In this document: one piece after another, positions 1-13,363 of the stretch
Layout: each line of letters starts with the position of its first letter
Numbering within the stretch: position 1 is the stretch's first letter
Assembly: GCF_030651995.1 (NCBI RefSeq)
Contig: NZ_JAUSBN010000049.1
Coordinates: 1 to 64,000, forward strand
Length of the DNA: 64,000 nt
Source of the DNA: Reyranella sp.
GTDB taxonomy: Bacteria; Pseudomonadota; Alphaproteobacteria; Reyranellales; Reyranellaceae
Direction of reading: 5' to 3'
Notes under the pieces: model-generated
Databases searched by the model: none
Told to the model about the DNA's origin: nothing
The model's input: the letters and a program-made list of their open reading frames with translations, nothing else
Position numbers and translations under genes: made by a program

Positions 1-2
1 GC

Positions 3-122
3 ATCGCCGCCTACAACAACACCCCGCGCAAATGCCTTGGGTTCAAGACCCCGGCCGAGGTATTCATCGCTCAACTGTTGCACTTCAAACTTGAATCCAC
101 ACCCTCGCTGCGCTCGGGATGA
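3..122 (+). mobile_element. IS30-family-like transposase, C-terminal remnant (runs off window start)
   Basis: Frame from nt 3 reads IAAYNNTPRKCLGFKTPAEVFIAQLLHFKLESTPSLRSG*, which resembles the IS30 transposase C-terminus (NNRPRKCLGYKTPAEVF). Confidence 0.75.
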
Positions 123-313
123 CAATTTTCCCCTATCCGAAATCGCGCGTCATTTCCCCGGACAGCCCTGCATTTGAATGGGGAGGGTTAGCTAACACTA
201 TATATAGAGGGTCGCTCAGGTCCCCCCATAGAGCATGCTGGAATCCCTTGCCAGCCGGCGGACAGGGGCCTATATCCGCGCCATCCTCATCGGGTTCACG
301 GGATGAACCAAAG

Positions 314-346
314 AAAAAGAGTGGGCCGAAAACCCGCTCTTTTCAT
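314..346 (+). terminator. Stem-loop with T-tract in the rimP leader (terminator/attenuator-like)
   Basis: aaaagagtggg-ccgaaaa-cccgctctttt, about 11-bp stem with one G:T pair, ending in a T run; lies just upstream of rimP. Confidence 0.6.
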
Positions 347-391
347 TTGGCCCAGTCCCACCACCCCCAATCGTCGAGAAGTGCCGCCCGC

Positions 392-901
392 GTGACCGAT
401 CTGCTGCGTCGAATCGAAGACATCGTTGCCCCGACGATCGTCGGCATGGGCTTCGAGCTGGTTCGTGTCGCCTTGAGCAAGGGCGGGACCCTGCAGATCA
501 TGATCGAGCCCGCCGATGGAAGGACCCTGGACGTCGAGGATTGCGCGACCGTGTCGCGCGCCGTCTCGGCCGTGCTGGACGTCGAGGACCCGATCACCGA
601 GGCCTACACGCTGGAAGTGAGCTCGCCCGGCATCGACCGGCCGCTGACCCGGCCCAAGGATTACGTGCGCTGGGCGGGTCACATCGCCCGGCTCGAGACC
701 GCGCTTCCGGTGGAGGGACGGCGTCGCTTCAAGGGAACGCTGCTCGGGCTGGAGAACAATCTGGTCCGGCTGCGCCTGGACGACGGCAAGGAGGCCGCGG
801 TGCCGCTCGAAGCCGTGACCCGCGCCAAGCTCGAACTGACCGACCGCCTGATCGAAGAACATCGTCTGGCCGCCGAAGGCGCGGCCGGGCAGACCCACTG
901 A
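392..901 (+). CDS. rimP: Ribosome maturation factor RimP
   Basis: VTDLLRRIEDIVAPTIVGMGFELVRV...LEVSSPGIDRPLTRPKDYVRWAG; GTG start at 392 preferred over the ORF-track start at 119; precedes nusA. Confidence 0.93.
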   Translation: MTDLLRRIEDIVAPTIVGMGFELVRVALSKGGTLQIMIEPADGRTLDVEDCATVSRAVSAVLDVEDPITEAYTLEVSSPGIDRPLTRPKDYVRWAGHIARLETALPVEGRRRFKGTLLGLENNLVRLRLDDGKEAAVPLEAVTRAKLELTDRLIEEHRLAAEGAAGQTH

Positions 902-937
902 ACGGACTGGCTAAAGCTTAAGGAAGAGGGAAGAGAC

Positions 938-2476
938 ATGGCGACGACAGCCGATATCCCGCGCCTCGAAATGCTGCAGGTGGCCGACATGGTCGCCCGC
1001 GAAAAGGGCATCGAGCGCGAGGAAGTGCTCGAGGCGATGGAACAGGCCATCCAGAAGTCCGGCCGTGCCAAGTACGGGCTGGAGCACGACATCCGCGCCG
1101 AGATCGATCGCAAGACCGGTGAGATCAAGCTGCTGCGCTACATGCAGGTCTCCGACGTGATCGAGAACGAGAACACCCAGGTTTCGGTGACCGACGCCCA
1201 GCGCCGCAATCCCGAGGCCCAGGTCGGCGACTTCCTGACCGACGAGCTGCCGCCGATCGACTTCGGCCGCGTCGCCGCCCAGACCGCCAAGCAGGTCATC
1301 ACGCAGCGCATGCGCGAGAGCGAGCGCAAGCGCCAGTACGAGGAATTCAAGGACCGCATCGGCGAGATCGTGTCGGGCGTGGTCAAGCGCGTCGACTACG
1401 GCAACATCACCGTCGACCTGCAGCGCGCCGAGGGCGTGATCCGCCGCGACGAGACGATCCCGCGCGAGAGCCTGCGCGTAAACGACCGGGTGCGCGCCTA
1501 CATCTTCGACGTGCGCGAGGAGCCGCGCGGTCCGCAGATCTTCCTGTCGCGCAGCCATCCGCAGTTCATGGCCAAGCTGTTCACCCAGGAAGTGCCCGAG
1601 ATCTACGACAACATCATCGAGATCAAGGCGGTGGCCCGCGATCCTGGCAGCCGCGCCAAGATCGCGGTGCTGAGCCACGACAGCTCGATCGACCCGATCG
1701 GCGCCTGCGTCGGCATGCGCGGCAGCCGCGTGCAGGCCGTCGTGCAGGAACTGCAGGGCGAGAAGGTCGACATCATCCCGTGGTCGAACGACACGGCCAA
1801 CTTCATCGTCAACGCGCTGGCGCCCGCCGAGGTCAGCAAGGTGCTGATGGACGAGGAGAAGAACAAGACCGAGGTGGTCGTCCCCGACGACCAGCTCAGC
1901 CTGGCGATCGGCCGCCGCGGCCAGAACGTGAAGCTCGCGTCCCAGCTCACCGGCTGGGAGATCGACATCATGACCGAGACCGAGGAGAGCGAGCGTCGCC
2001 AGAAGGACACGCGCGAGCGCACCGAGCTCTTCAAGGCCACGCTCGACGTCGACGACGTGATCGCCCATCTGCTGGTCGCCGAGGGCTATGCCTCGGTCGA
2101 GGACGTCTCGGACGCCGCGGTCGAGGACCTGGCCACGGTCGAGGGCTTCGACGAGGAAATCGCCACCGAGCTGCAGCGGCGCGGCCGCGAATATCTCGAG
2201 AAGCGCGACGCCGAGCTGGCCGAGCGCCTGGCTTCGCTGGGCGTCGCCGAGGACGTGGCCAACGCCGAGGGCCTGACCCTGCCGATGGTGGTGGCGCTGG
2301 GCGAGGCCGGCGTGAAGACGCTCGACGACCTGGCCGACCTGGCCTCCGACGAGCTGCGCGAGATCGTGGGCGAGAGCACCATGGATAACGATGCCGCCAA
2401 CGCCATCATCATGAAGGCACGCGAGCACTGGTTCGCCGACGAGGCCGCACCGGCCGACGAAGCGGCCAAGGCCTGA
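938..2476 (+). CDS. nusA: Transcription termination/antitermination protein NusA
   Basis: S1/KH domains (GACVGMRGSRVQAVVQELQGEKVDII), C-terminal HhH repeats; operon context. Confidence 0.97.
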   Translation: MATTADIPRLEMLQVADMVAREKGIEREEVLEAMEQAIQKSGRAKYGLEHDIRAEIDRKTGEIKLLRYMQVSDVIENENTQVSVTDAQRRNPEAQVGDFLTDELPPIDFGRVAAQTAKQVITQRMRESERKRQYEEFKDRIGEIVSGVVKRVDYGNITVDLQRAEGVIRRDETIPRESLRVNDRVRAYIFDVREEPRGPQIFLSRSHPQFMAKLFTQEVPEIYDNIIEIKAVARDPGSRAKIAVLSHDSSIDPIGACVGMRGSRVQAVVQELQGEKVDIIPWSNDTANFIVNALAPAEVSKVLMDEEKNKTEVVVPDDQLSLAIGRRGQNVKLASQLTGWEIDIMTETEESERRQKDTRERTELFKATLDVDDVIAHLLVAEGYASVEDVSDAAVEDLATVEGFDEEIATELQRRGREYLEKRDAELAERLASLGVAEDVANAEGLTLPMVVALGEAGVKTLDDLADLASDELREIVGESTMDNDAANAIIMKAREHWFADEAAPADEAAKA

Positions 2477-2491
2477 CGGAGAAGACGCCCC

Positions 2492-3130
2492 TTGATCCAA
2501 TCCTCGGACCTTGCCTTCGACATGACGGAACCCCATCTCTCGGCACCCCCCGCCGGCCCGATGCGCACCTGCATCGCGACCGGCGTGGAAGGCGCGCCGG
2601 AGCAGATGATCCGGTTCGTCGTCGGGCCGGAGGGTGAGGTCGTGCCGGATCTGGCGCGACGGCTCCCGGGGCGGGGCATGTGGGTGCGGGCGGAGCGGGC
2701 CGCGCTCGAAAAAGCCGTGGAGAAGAAGCTGTTCTCCAAGGCAGCGCGGGCGCCGGTCAAGGCGTCGGCCGAATTGGTGGACCGGGTCGAGCACCTTCTG
2801 CTTGAACGGACCTTGGCCGATCTCGGCCGGGCGCGGCGGGCGGGGCGCGCCGTCGCGGGCTATGTGAAGGTCGAGCAGATGATCGGCCGTCATCAAGTGG
2901 GATTGCTCGTCGTGGCCGACGAGGCCGATGGCGATGGATTGCAGAAGCTGCGGGCGACCGGCCTGCCGCTCGAGCGGCTCGGCGACGCTGCCGCGCTGGG
3001 CGGAATTTTCGGCCGCGAACAGGCGGTTTACGTGGCGATCGCGCGCGATGATGCGGGCGGGGCCTTCATTGAACGAATTTCTGTCGGAGCGGCGCGCTGG
3101 CGCGGCTTCCGGCTGAACGGCGCCGGTTGA
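2492..3130 (+). CDS. YlxR/DUF448 RNA-binding protein with L7Ae-like C-terminus
   Basis: [41 protein letters not shown]; lies between nusA and infB. Confidence 0.9.
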   Translation: MIQSSDLAFDMTEPHLSAPPAGPMRTCIATGVEGAPEQMIRFVVGPEGEVVPDLARRLPGRGMWVRAERAALEKAVEKKLFSKAARAPVKASAELVDRVEHLLLERTLADLGRARRAGRAVAGYVKVEQMIGRHQVGLLVVADEADGDGLQKLRATGLPLERLGDAAALGGIFGREQAVYVAIARDDAGGAFIERISVGAARWRGFRLNGAG

Positions 3131-3162
3131 CGGGCCGGGGCGGACCAAGGACAACAGCCGAC

Positions 3163-5892
<2,730 letters not shown>

Positions 5893-5942
5893 TGATTGCC
5901 TCCCCCATCATCGGGGGAGGTGAGAGATAAGAGGAAAGCCCC

Positions 5943-6350
5943 ATGTCGCGACGTCGCTCGTCCGACAAAGAAAATCGTGCTCCCGGCCAGCGTCAGCTGC
6001 GCGTCGGCGAGGAGATCCGCCACCTGTTGGCCGATCTCCTCGAACGGGGAAACATGCACGATCCCGACCTGCGCGACGCCACGATCACCGTGACGTCGGT
6101 CGATATCAGCCCCGACCTGCGCAACGCCACCGCCTACGTGATGCCGCTGGGCGGCGGCGATCAGGAGCGGCTGCTCGGTGCGCTGCGCCGGGCCGCGCCG
6201 TGGTTCCGCGGCCGGGTCAGCGAGAAGGCGGGCCTGCGCAGCGCGCCCGAGATCCGCTTCGCGATCGATCGCACCTTCGACGAGGCCGACAAGATCGGCG
6301 CCCTGCTGCGCCGGCCCGACGTCGCCCGCGACATCAAGGACGACGATTGA
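5943..6350 (+). CDS. rbfA: 30S ribosome-binding factor RbfA
   Basis: RQLRVGEEIRHLLADLLERGNMHDPDLRDATITVTSVDISPDLRNATAYV. Confidence 0.95.
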   Translation: MSRRRSSDKENRAPGQRQLRVGEEIRHLLADLLERGNMHDPDLRDATITVTSVDISPDLRNATAYVMPLGGGDQERLLGALRRAAPWFRGRVSEKAGLRSAPEIRFAIDRTFDEADKIGALLRRPDVARDIKDDD

Positions 6351-8601
6351 GGTAGTACTCGTCGCGCGGAAAGAAATCCGTGTTGGGCGAAGGCGTCGGC
6401 ACGGTCCTGCCGTCGTTCAGCACCTCCACCTTCTTGTCCCCGAACCATTTGGCCAGTTCGGCCTGGTCGATCCGCGCCGCCTTCAGGTGCGCCGTCACGT
6501 CGGGCCGTGCCAGCAGCGCGGCGATCTTCTCGCGGCTGTAGGGAATGGCCCGGTCGCTGCCCAGCATCGCCGGATGAACCATGGTGACGTAGGGAAAGAC
6601 CGAGCGGAACGTCGCGACCGAACGCTCGGTGGGCGCCCATTGCACGTAGATGCCACCCGGCGCCAGCCTGGCTCTCACCTGCTCGAAGAATTCGCGGCTG
6701 TTCAACAGGCCCGACAGCGCGGTCTTTGGCAGGATGGCGTCGGCCTCGATCACGTCGTAGCGCACCGGATCGAGCGCCAGCGAATGGCGGCCGTCGGCGA
6801 CCGTCACGTCGAAGCGCTTGCTCGATAGCAGCTCGTCGACCCCCGATTTGCCGCCGGCAGCGGTGTAGCTCTTCAGCGTCTCGATCACCGGCGCCACGAT
6901 CTCGATCACCTTGACCTTCTCCGTCGCGGGATTGAGCCCGGCCGCATAGGGCGTTCCGCCGGTGCCGGAGCCGATCACCAGCACGCGCCGGGGCGTGCCA
7001 TGGGTCAACGGGCCGATGGCGCCGAGATAGGAATGGACGGTGTCGAAGGGCAGCCGGCTCTGCGAATGGCCCTGGATGTACAGTCGGCCATCCTCCTTGC
7101 CGGCGCCGCTGTCCGACATCTTGAGCAGGCTGAGGCCGGTCTTGTCCTCGGCGACGATGGCCCTTTCCGTGGTGAGCCCGTGCAGGCGACGCCAGAAGGC
7201 CTCGCCGCCCGGAAAGAACAGCAGCCCCGCCACCAGCACCCCGGCCGGCAGCCAGGCCCAGCGCGTGGCGCGCGGTCCCGCGAACTGCAGGACCGAGAAG
7301 GCGAGGCCGATCGCCACCAGCAGCTTCAGGGTCCCGGCCGTGCCGACGAGATCGAGCAGCAGCAGGCCGGCCACCAGGCTGCCCATGCTGTTGCCGACGA
7401 TGTTGGCCAGCTGCACGAAGCCGACCCGGCTGCCCAGCCGGTCGAGGTCGCGCTGCACGGCCTTCTGCACCACCGGGAACGAAAAACCCATGATGAACGA
7501 GGCCGGCAGCACGACGATGGCGAGCAGCAGCAGGATCAGCGCCGGGTTGGCGGTGTTGGGCCCCATGATGTCGCGGTCGACGAAGGTGGCGGGCAGGATT
7601 CCCGCGCCGATGCCGAGATAGACGAACCATGCGCCGGCCAGGGCCAGCGCCGTGGCGATGCCCTGCATCAGGAAGAAGAAGCGGCGCGGGTCGGCGATGC
7701 GGTCGATGACCCGCGCGCCGACCATCAGGCCGGCGGCGTCACCCAGCAGGAACACCGTCAGCACCAGCGAGAAACTGTAGCCGTTCGATTGCAGCAGTAC
7801 GCCGATCAGCCGGTACCAGACGATCTGCAGCGCCACGATCAGGAAGCCGCTGATGAACACCAGCAGCGACCATCGCCACACGACCCCGTCCACCGTTTCG
7901 GAACTCTTCGTCCTGTCCGATCGACTCGTGTCTTCCATGTCGAGGCCGCGCGCCAGCAGGAGACCGCCCACCGCCACGACGAGGTTGATCAGGGCGCCGA
8001 GATAGACCGCCTTGTCGAAGCCCACCGTGCCGATCAGGTACCAGCCGCCGAAAAAGGCGCCGACGCCGGCGCCCAGCGTGTTGAGGCCGTAGAGCCAGCC
8101 GATGAGCTGCGCGGAGCCCGCGATCTGGCTGACGATCGCCTTGGAGAGGAACGGCAGCGAGCAGCCCATCAGGAAGGTCGGCCACAGCAGACCCGCGAAG
8201 ACGATGGCGAAGATCACGCCGCGCGACTCCGCGAGCGGCAGCAACTCGCGATAGATCACGTCGTAGTAGAGCCACGGGCTGAGCACGGCGAAGACCGCAA
8301 TGCCGACCTCGCAGATCGCGAAGGCGATCAGGGCGGCGCGGCGCGACAGGCGATCGGCATAGAGGCCGGCGGCGAGGCTGCCGATGCCCAGACCCAGCAG
8401 GAAGGCGCCGACGACCAGCGCGGCCGCGATTGTGTCGGCGCCGGCGAACAGGCCGAGCAGCCGATGCCACGCGGTCTGGTAGATGAGGGCGGCGGCTCCC
8501 GAGAGGAAGAACAGTCCGAACAGCGTGCCTTGCCGGACACGATCCGACTGCAATCCTGATTTCATGCGCACAGCCTGCCTGAACCGATGGCTGGCGCGCA
8601 A
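6334..8601 (-). CDS. Polytopic membrane protein fused to a spermidine synthase-like (SpeE-like) domain
   Basis: N-terminal TM helices (LFFLSGAAALIYQTAWHRLLGLFAGAD) and SAM-binding-like region (RRVLVIGSGTGGTPYAAGLNP..VKVIEIVAPVIET); 3' end overlaps rbfA by 17 nt. Confidence 0.8.
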   Translation of the reverse strand: MRASHRFRQAVRMKSGLQSDRVRQGTLFGLFFLSGAAALIYQTAWHRLLGLFAGADTIAAALVVGAFLLGLGIGSLAAGLYADRLSRRAALIAFAICEVGIAVFAVLSPWLYYDVIYRELLPLAESRGVIFAIVFAGLLWPTFLMGCSLPFLSKAIVSQIAGSAQLIGWLYGLNTLGAGVGAFFGGWYLIGTVGFDKAVYLGALINLVVAVGGLLLARGLDMEDTSRSDRTKSSETVDGVVWRWSLLVFISGFLIVALQIVWYRLIGVLLQSNGYSFSLVLTVFLLGDAAGLMVGARVIDRIADPRRFFFLMQGIATALALAGAWFVYLGIGAGILPATFVDRDIMGPNTANPALILLLLAIVVLPASFIMGFSFPVVQKAVQRDLDRLGSRVGFVQLANIVGNSMGSLVAGLLLLDLVGTAGTLKLLVAIGLAFSVLQFAGPRATRWAWLPAGVLVAGLLFFPGGEAFWRRLHGLTTERAIVAEDKTGLSLLKMSDSGAGKEDGRLYIQGHSQSRLPFDTVHSYLGAIGPLTHGTPRRVLVIGSGTGGTPYAAGLNPATEKVKVIEIVAPVIETLKSYTAAGGKSGVDELLSSKRFDVTVADGRHSLALDPVRYDVIEADAILPKTALSGLLNSREFFEQVRARLAPGGIYVQWAPTERSVATFRSVFPYVTMVHPAMLGSDRAIPYSREKIAALLARPDVTAHLKAARIDQAELAKWFGDKKVEVLNDGRTVPTPSPNTDFFPRDEYYLNRRP

Positions 8602-8640
8602 CGGTCTGTCGGCCTAAACGAGCGCTTCGCGGATAGCCGA

Positions 8641-8743
8641 CCCTTCGAGACGCGGCCTGCGGCCGCTCCTCAGGGTGAGGTTTGTGTGTGGCAATAAAGG
8701 AGACCTCACCCTGAGGAGGCTGCGCAGCAGCCGTCTCGAAGGG
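8641..8743. repeat. REP-like imperfect palindrome (about 40-bp arms)
   Basis: cccttcgagacgcggcctgcggccgctcctcagggtgaggt ... acctcaccctgaggaggctgcgcagcagccgtctcgaaggg. Confidence 0.85.
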
Positions 8744-8760
8744 TGGGCAACAGGTCGGAT

Positions 8761-9666
8761 ATGGCGCGCAGGAAGAAGGGCGAGAAGGTCGACGGGTGGA
8801 TCGTGCTCGACAAGCCGCTCGGGCTCGGCTCGACCCCGGCCGTCGGGCGCGTGCGCCGGCTGTTCGGCGCGCAGAAGGCCGGACATGGCGGCACGCTCGA
8901 TCCGCTGGCCAGCGGGATCCTGCCGATCGCGCTCGGCGAGGCGACCAAGACCGTGCCCTTCATCATGGACGCGCGGAAGGAGTACCGGTTCACCCTGCTA
9001 TTCGGCGAAGCCCGCTCGACCGAGGATGCCGAGGGCGAGGTCACGGCGACCAGCGATGTCCGGCCCACCGACGCCGCCCTCTCAGCCGCCCTGCCGGCCT
9101 TCCTGGGAGAGATCGAACAGCGGCCACCCGCCTTCTCGGCGCTGAAAATCGATGGCAAGCGGGCCTACGATCTCGCCCGGGCCGGCGAATCAGTCGAACT
9201 GAAGCTGCGGCGGGTCCTGATCGAGCGGCTTGAGATGATCGGCCGACCGGACGCCGACCACGCAGATTTCGTGGTCCAGTGCGGGAAGGGCACCTATATC
9301 CGGTCCCTCGGACGCGATCTGGCGCTGGCGCTCGGAACCGTCGGACACCTCTCCGCGCTGCGCCGGACGGTTGTGGGACCGTTCCGGGAAGAAGGGTCCA
9401 TTTCGCTTTCCAAACTGGAGGCCCTCGGGCATATTCCCGCGCTCTTCGGGGTCCTGGCTCCCGTTGCGACCGCGCTGGACGACATCCCGGCGCTGGCCCT
9501 GACGGAAGCCCAAGCGGACCGGTTGCGCCAAGGCCAGCCTGTTCTCTTGACCCGGGACGCACCTCCGTCCGGCGCACTTGTTCGCGCCGAGGTCGGCAGC
9601 AGGCTCGTGGCACTGGTCCGTTCGGACGGCGTCGCTCTCCAGCCGGTGCGCGTGTTCAACCTTTAG
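8761..9666 (+). CDS. truB: tRNA pseudouridine(55) synthase TruB
   Basis: GWIVLDKPLGLGSTPAVGRVRRLFGAQKAGHGGTLDPLASGILPIALGEATK; ATG 8761 preferred because 8743 falls in the repeat arm. Confidence 0.95.
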   Translation: MARRKKGEKVDGWIVLDKPLGLGSTPAVGRVRRLFGAQKAGHGGTLDPLASGILPIALGEATKTVPFIMDARKEYRFTLLFGEARSTEDAEGEVTATSDVRPTDAALSAALPAFLGEIEQRPPAFSALKIDGKRAYDLARAGESVELKLRRVLIERLEMIGRPDADHADFVVQCGKGTYIRSLGRDLALALGTVGHLSALRRTVVGPFREEGSISLSKLEALGHIPALFGVLAPVATALDDIPALALTEAQADRLRQGQPVLLTRDAPPSGALVRAEVGSRLVALVRSDGVALQPVRVFNL

Positions 9667-9682
9667 TTTCAGGAGATGACCG

Positions 9683-9952
9683 ATGTCGATTACAGCCGAC
9701 CGCAAGGCGGAGCTGATCAAGACGTATGCCCAGGCCGAAGGCGACACAGGTTCGCCGGAAGTCCAGGTCGCGATCCTCAGCGAGCGTATTTCCAACCTCA
9801 CCGAGCACTTCAAGGGCCACGCGAAGGACCACCATTCGCGCCGTGGTCTGCTGAAGATGGTCGGCCAGCGCCGCCGCCTTCTCGACTACCTCAAGTCGCG
9901 CGACAACCAGCGCTACGCCACGTTGATCGAACGTCTGGGTCTGCGTCGTTGA
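9683..9952 (+). CDS. rpsO: 30S ribosomal protein S15
   Basis: 89 aa; [49 protein letters not shown]. Confidence 0.98.
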   Translation: MSITADRKAELIKTYAQAEGDTGSPEVQVAILSERISNLTEHFKGHAKDHHSRRGLLKMVGQRRRLLDYLKSRDNQRYATLIERLGLRR

Positions 9953-9958
9953 TCCAAC

Positions 9959-9984
9959 GGCCCCATCCTCGGATGGGGCCTTTT
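9959..9984 (+). terminator. Rho-independent terminator after rpsO
   Basis: ggccccat-cctcgg-atggggcc-tttt. Confidence 0.85.
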
Positions 9985-10149
9985 CGCGTCGCGTCGCCCG
10001 GTCCCCGTGAGTTCGGCCGGCTGACGCGACTTCGCAGTAACTGGGAAGGCAGGGGCGAGAGCAAACGCCTGACCCGGTCCTGCCGGCGCAAGGGCGCCGG
10101 TGGGCGGTCGCAGCCAAACGGGGGTGCGCGACCGTGATGGAAAGGATGA

Positions 10150-12294
10150 ATGAGAATGTTTGAAGTCTTTCGCAAGGAAGTCGAGTGGGCCGGGCGCAAG
10201 CTCGTGCTCGAGACCGGCAAGATCGCGCGCCAGGCCGACGGTGCCGTGATGGCGAGCTACGGCGGCACCACCGTGCTGGCCGCCGTCGTGTTCGAGAAGA
10301 AGCCGAAGCCCGGCCTCGATTTCTTCCCGCTGACCGTGAACTACCAGGAGAAGGCCTTCGCCGCGGGCAAGATCCCGGGTGGCTTCTTCAAGCGTGAGGG
10401 CCGTCCCAGCGAGAAGGAGATCCTGACCTCGCGCCTGATCGATCGCCCGATCCGCCCGCTGTTCCACGAGAGCTATCGCAACGAGACGCTGGTCGTCGTC
10501 ACGACGCTGGCCCACGATCTCGAGAACGATCCCGACATCCTGGCGATGGTCGCGACGTCGGCCGCGCTCACGATCTCGGGCGTGCCCTTCATGGGTCCGA
10601 TCGGCGCGGCCCGCGTCGGCTACATCGACGGCAAGTTCGTCGTGAACCCGACCAAGGTCCAGCTCGAGACGAGCTCGCTCGATCTCGTCGTCGCCGGCAC
10701 CAAGGAAGGCGTGCTGATGGTCGAATCGGAAGCCAAGGAGCTGTCCGAGGAGGTCATGCTGGACGCCGTCATGGAGGCCCATCGTTCGTTCCAGCCGGTG
10801 ATCGACGCGATCATCCAGCTTGCCGAGCATTGCGCCAAGGAACCGCTGCCGCTCACCGACCCGTCGGAAGCGTCGAAGACCGTGTCGGAGAAGCTCAAGG
10901 CCGAGATGCGCGGCAAGCTCGTCGAGGCGTTCGCCGAGACCCAGAAGCAGGCCCGCCAGGCCAAGATTGGCGCGGTGAAGACCGAAGCCAAGAAGCTGTT
11001 CGAGGGCGACGAGGCAGCCCTGGCCGCGTTCGGCGAGCAGTTCGGCAACCTCGAGGCCGACGTCGTGCGCAACGCCATCCTCGATACCGGCAAGCGCATC
11101 GACGGCCGCGACACCAAGACCGTCCGTCCGATCGTGGCCGAGGTCGGCATCCTGCCGCGCGCCCACGGCTCCTCGCTGTTCACCCGCGGCGAGACGCAGG
11201 CGCTGGTCGTGGCCACGCTGGGCACCGGCCAGGACGAGCAGATCATCGACGCGCTCGAGGGCGAGTACCGCGAGCACTTCATGCTGCACTACAACTTCCC
11301 TCCCTACTCGGTGGGTGAAGTGCGCCGCATGGGTTCGCCCGGCCGCCGCGAGATCGGCCATGGCAAGCTCGCCTTCCGCGCGCTGCGCCCGATGCTGCCG
11401 TCGAAGGACAAGTTCCCCTACACGATCCGCATCGTGTCGGAGATCACCGAGTCGAACGGCTCCTCGTCGATGGCAACGGTCTGCGGCGGCTCGCTGTCGC
11501 TGATGGATGCCGGCGTGCCGATGGAGCGTCCGGTGGCGGGCATCGCCATGGGCCTGATCAAGGAAGGCGAGCGCTTCGCCGTCCTGTCCGACATCCTGGG
11601 CGACGAGGATCACCTCGGCGACATGGACTTCAAGGTCGCCGGCACGGAGCGGGGCATCACCTCGCTGCAGATGGACATCAAGATCACCTCGATCACCGAG
11701 GAGATCATGAAGGTGGCGCTCGGCCAGGCTAAGGACGGCCGCATCCACATCCTGGGCGAGATGGCCAAGGGTCTGGGCGGCGCGCGCGAGGGCGTCGCAT
11801 CGACCGCGCCGCGCATCACGCAGTTCACGATCCCCAAGGACAAGATCCGTGAAGTCATCGGTACGGGCGGCAAGGTGATCCGCGAGATCACCGAGCAGAC
11901 CGGCACCAAGATCGACATCGAGGACGACGGCACGATCAAGGTCGCGGCGGTGGACGCCAAGGCCGGCCAGCGCGCCATCGACTGGATCAAGGGCATCGTG
12001 GCCGAGCCGGAAGTCGGCGTGATCTACACCGGCAAGGTCGTGAAGACCGTCGAGTTCGGCGCCTTCGTGAACTTCCTCGGTGCGCGCGACGGCCTCGTGC
12101 ACATCTCGGAACTGGCGCCGCGCCGCGTCGCCAAGGTGACGGACGTCATCAAGGAAGGCGACCAGGTCAAGGTCAAGGTCCTGGGCGTCGACGACCGCGG
12201 CAAGGTCCGCCTCTCGATGAAGGTGGTCGACCAGGAGACCGGCGAGGACATCTCGAACAAGCCCGTCGACGAGGCTCCCGCCGCTGGCGAGTAG
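10150..12294 (+). CDS. pnp: Polyribonucleotide nucleotidyltransferase
   Basis: Two RNase PH domains plus KH ([20 protein letters not shown]) and S1 ([33 protein letters not shown]). Confidence 0.98.
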   Translation: MRMFEVFRKEVEWAGRKLVLETGKIARQADGAVMASYGGTTVLAAVVFEKKPKPGLDFFPLTVNYQEKAFAAGKIPGGFFKREGRPSEKEILTSRLIDRPIRPLFHESYRNETLVVVTTLAHDLENDPDILAMVATSAALTISGVPFMGPIGAARVGYIDGKFVVNPTKVQLETSSLDLVVAGTKEGVLMVESEAKELSEEVMLDAVMEAHRSFQPVIDAIIQLAEHCAKEPLPLTDPSEASKTVSEKLKAEMRGKLVEAFAETQKQARQAKIGAVKTEAKKLFEGDEAALAAFGEQFGNLEADVVRNAILDTGKRIDGRDTKTVRPIVAEVGILPRAHGSSLFTRGETQALVVATLGTGQDEQIIDALEGEYREHFMLHYNFPPYSVGEVRRMGSPGRREIGHGKLAFRALRPMLPSKDKFPYTIRIVSEITESNGSSSMATVCGGSLSLMDAGVPMERPVAGIAMGLIKEGERFAVLSDILGDEDHLGDMDFKVAGTERGITSLQMDIKITSITEEIMKVALGQAKDGRIHILGEMAKGLGGAREGVASTAPRITQFTIPKDKIREVIGTGGKVIREITEQTGTKIDIEDDGTIKVAAVDAKAGQRAIDWIKGIVAEPEVGVIYTGKVVKTVEFGAFVNFLGARDGLVHISELAPRRVAKVTDVIKEGDQVKVKVLGVDDRGKVRLSMKVVDQETGEDISNKPVDEAPAAGE

Positions 12295-12317
12295 TCGTCG
12301 ATCGATCGATAACGGAG

Positions 12318-12343
12318 ACGGCGGCCCACGGGCCGCCGTTTTT
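12318..12343 (+). terminator. Rho-independent terminator after pnp
   Basis: acggcggcccacgggccgccgttttt. Confidence 0.85.
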
Positions 12344-12538
12344 GTTTGTCGCGGCCTAAAGGCTTCGTCCGAGTGACTGGAGGGTTGGCTGCATCTCCTG
12401 CAGCCTTATGGAACCTGACCTGCGATTGTTCGTTATCGAACGTCATAGGCGATTGGCATCCGTCGACCGGCGAAGCCATCCACGCTCTACGCCTCCGGCG
12501 GCGCGAAGCACCCAAGGCTTGTCTCGCAATGTCACGGA

Positions 12539-13111
12539 GTGCGCCCTATGTCGGTCATGCATCGTCTTCGCGCCTACCACGCCCTGTTGGCTGTGCTGGC
12601 CGTCGCCGCCTATGCAACCGGGGAAATGGGCCTCGTTCACGCGTGGTTGGGGTATGCCGTGTCCGTGGTGCTGATCGGGCGGGTGCTTTGGGCCCTGACG
12701 GGCGCGCCGCAACTGGGCTTGATGCGGTTCTATCCTCACTTCGCCGGTCTGAAACTCGGCAACGCCATGACCCATCCGGCCATCAGCCGGACGCTCCTCC
12801 TCGGCATCGGCATATGCCTGATCGGCGTGTCCGCAACAGGCATCGCCCTGGACCGCGGCCGGGCGATAGGCCTCGCGACGGGAAGCGCAATTGCAACAGC
12901 CAGCGCTGAAGACTCGGCGGACAAAAAAGTCGAAATCGCCTCGGCGAAGGCTGCGACCGAACGAGAAGAGCAGGAGGGCGCCCTGTCGGAGGTGCACGAG
13001 TTGCTGGCGAACCTACTGGTCGGTCTCGTCATTCTACACGTCGCCTATCTACTGCTGTTCAAATGGCCTCTCGCGCGTTTCATGCTCTTCCTCGATGGCG
13101 CGAAGCGGTAG
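12539..13111 (+). CDS. Cytochrome b561/b6-like membrane protein
   Basis: Conserved His in TM helices (RLRAYHALLAVLAV; NLLVGLVILHVAYLLLFKWPLARFML). Confidence 0.6.
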   Translation: MRPMSVMHRLRAYHALLAVLAVAAYATGEMGLVHAWLGYAVSVVLIGRVLWALTGAPQLGLMRFYPHFAGLKLGNAMTHPAISRTLLLGIGICLIGVSATGIALDRGRAIGLATGSAIATASAEDSADKKVEIASAKAATEREEQEGALSEVHELLANLLVGLVILHVAYLLLFKWPLARFMLFLDGAKR

Positions 13112-13363
13112 AGCCGCTACAGATCTTCGCGCACCAACGTAACTTCAAGAAGACCGGACAGTGCCTGGGCCGACGCGGCCCGGCTTGCTCCACGGCAAGG
13201 CCTCCAGGTGCCGCCAGTACCAGCCGGACAGGAATTCAGTTGCTTCGAAGGCGGCGCTTGCAGGAAAGGTCGCGGTCGACGCTACGGTAGGCCCGCGCGC
13301 ATCGACCGGCTCATCAAGGAAAACAAGGCCGAACTCGACCAGTAGGGCAACGAAGCCAGAATC

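Noticed and set aside
911-3154. 747-aa antisense ORF over nusA/ylxR (and similar 489-819 aa ORFs at 3463-5793, 9913-12102, 35848-38307, 24376-26325, 38498-41089)
   Set aside because: Mirror frames of GC-rich genes; low-complexity Arg/Ala/Asp/His composition, no motifs, and the opposite strand has clear homologous genes.
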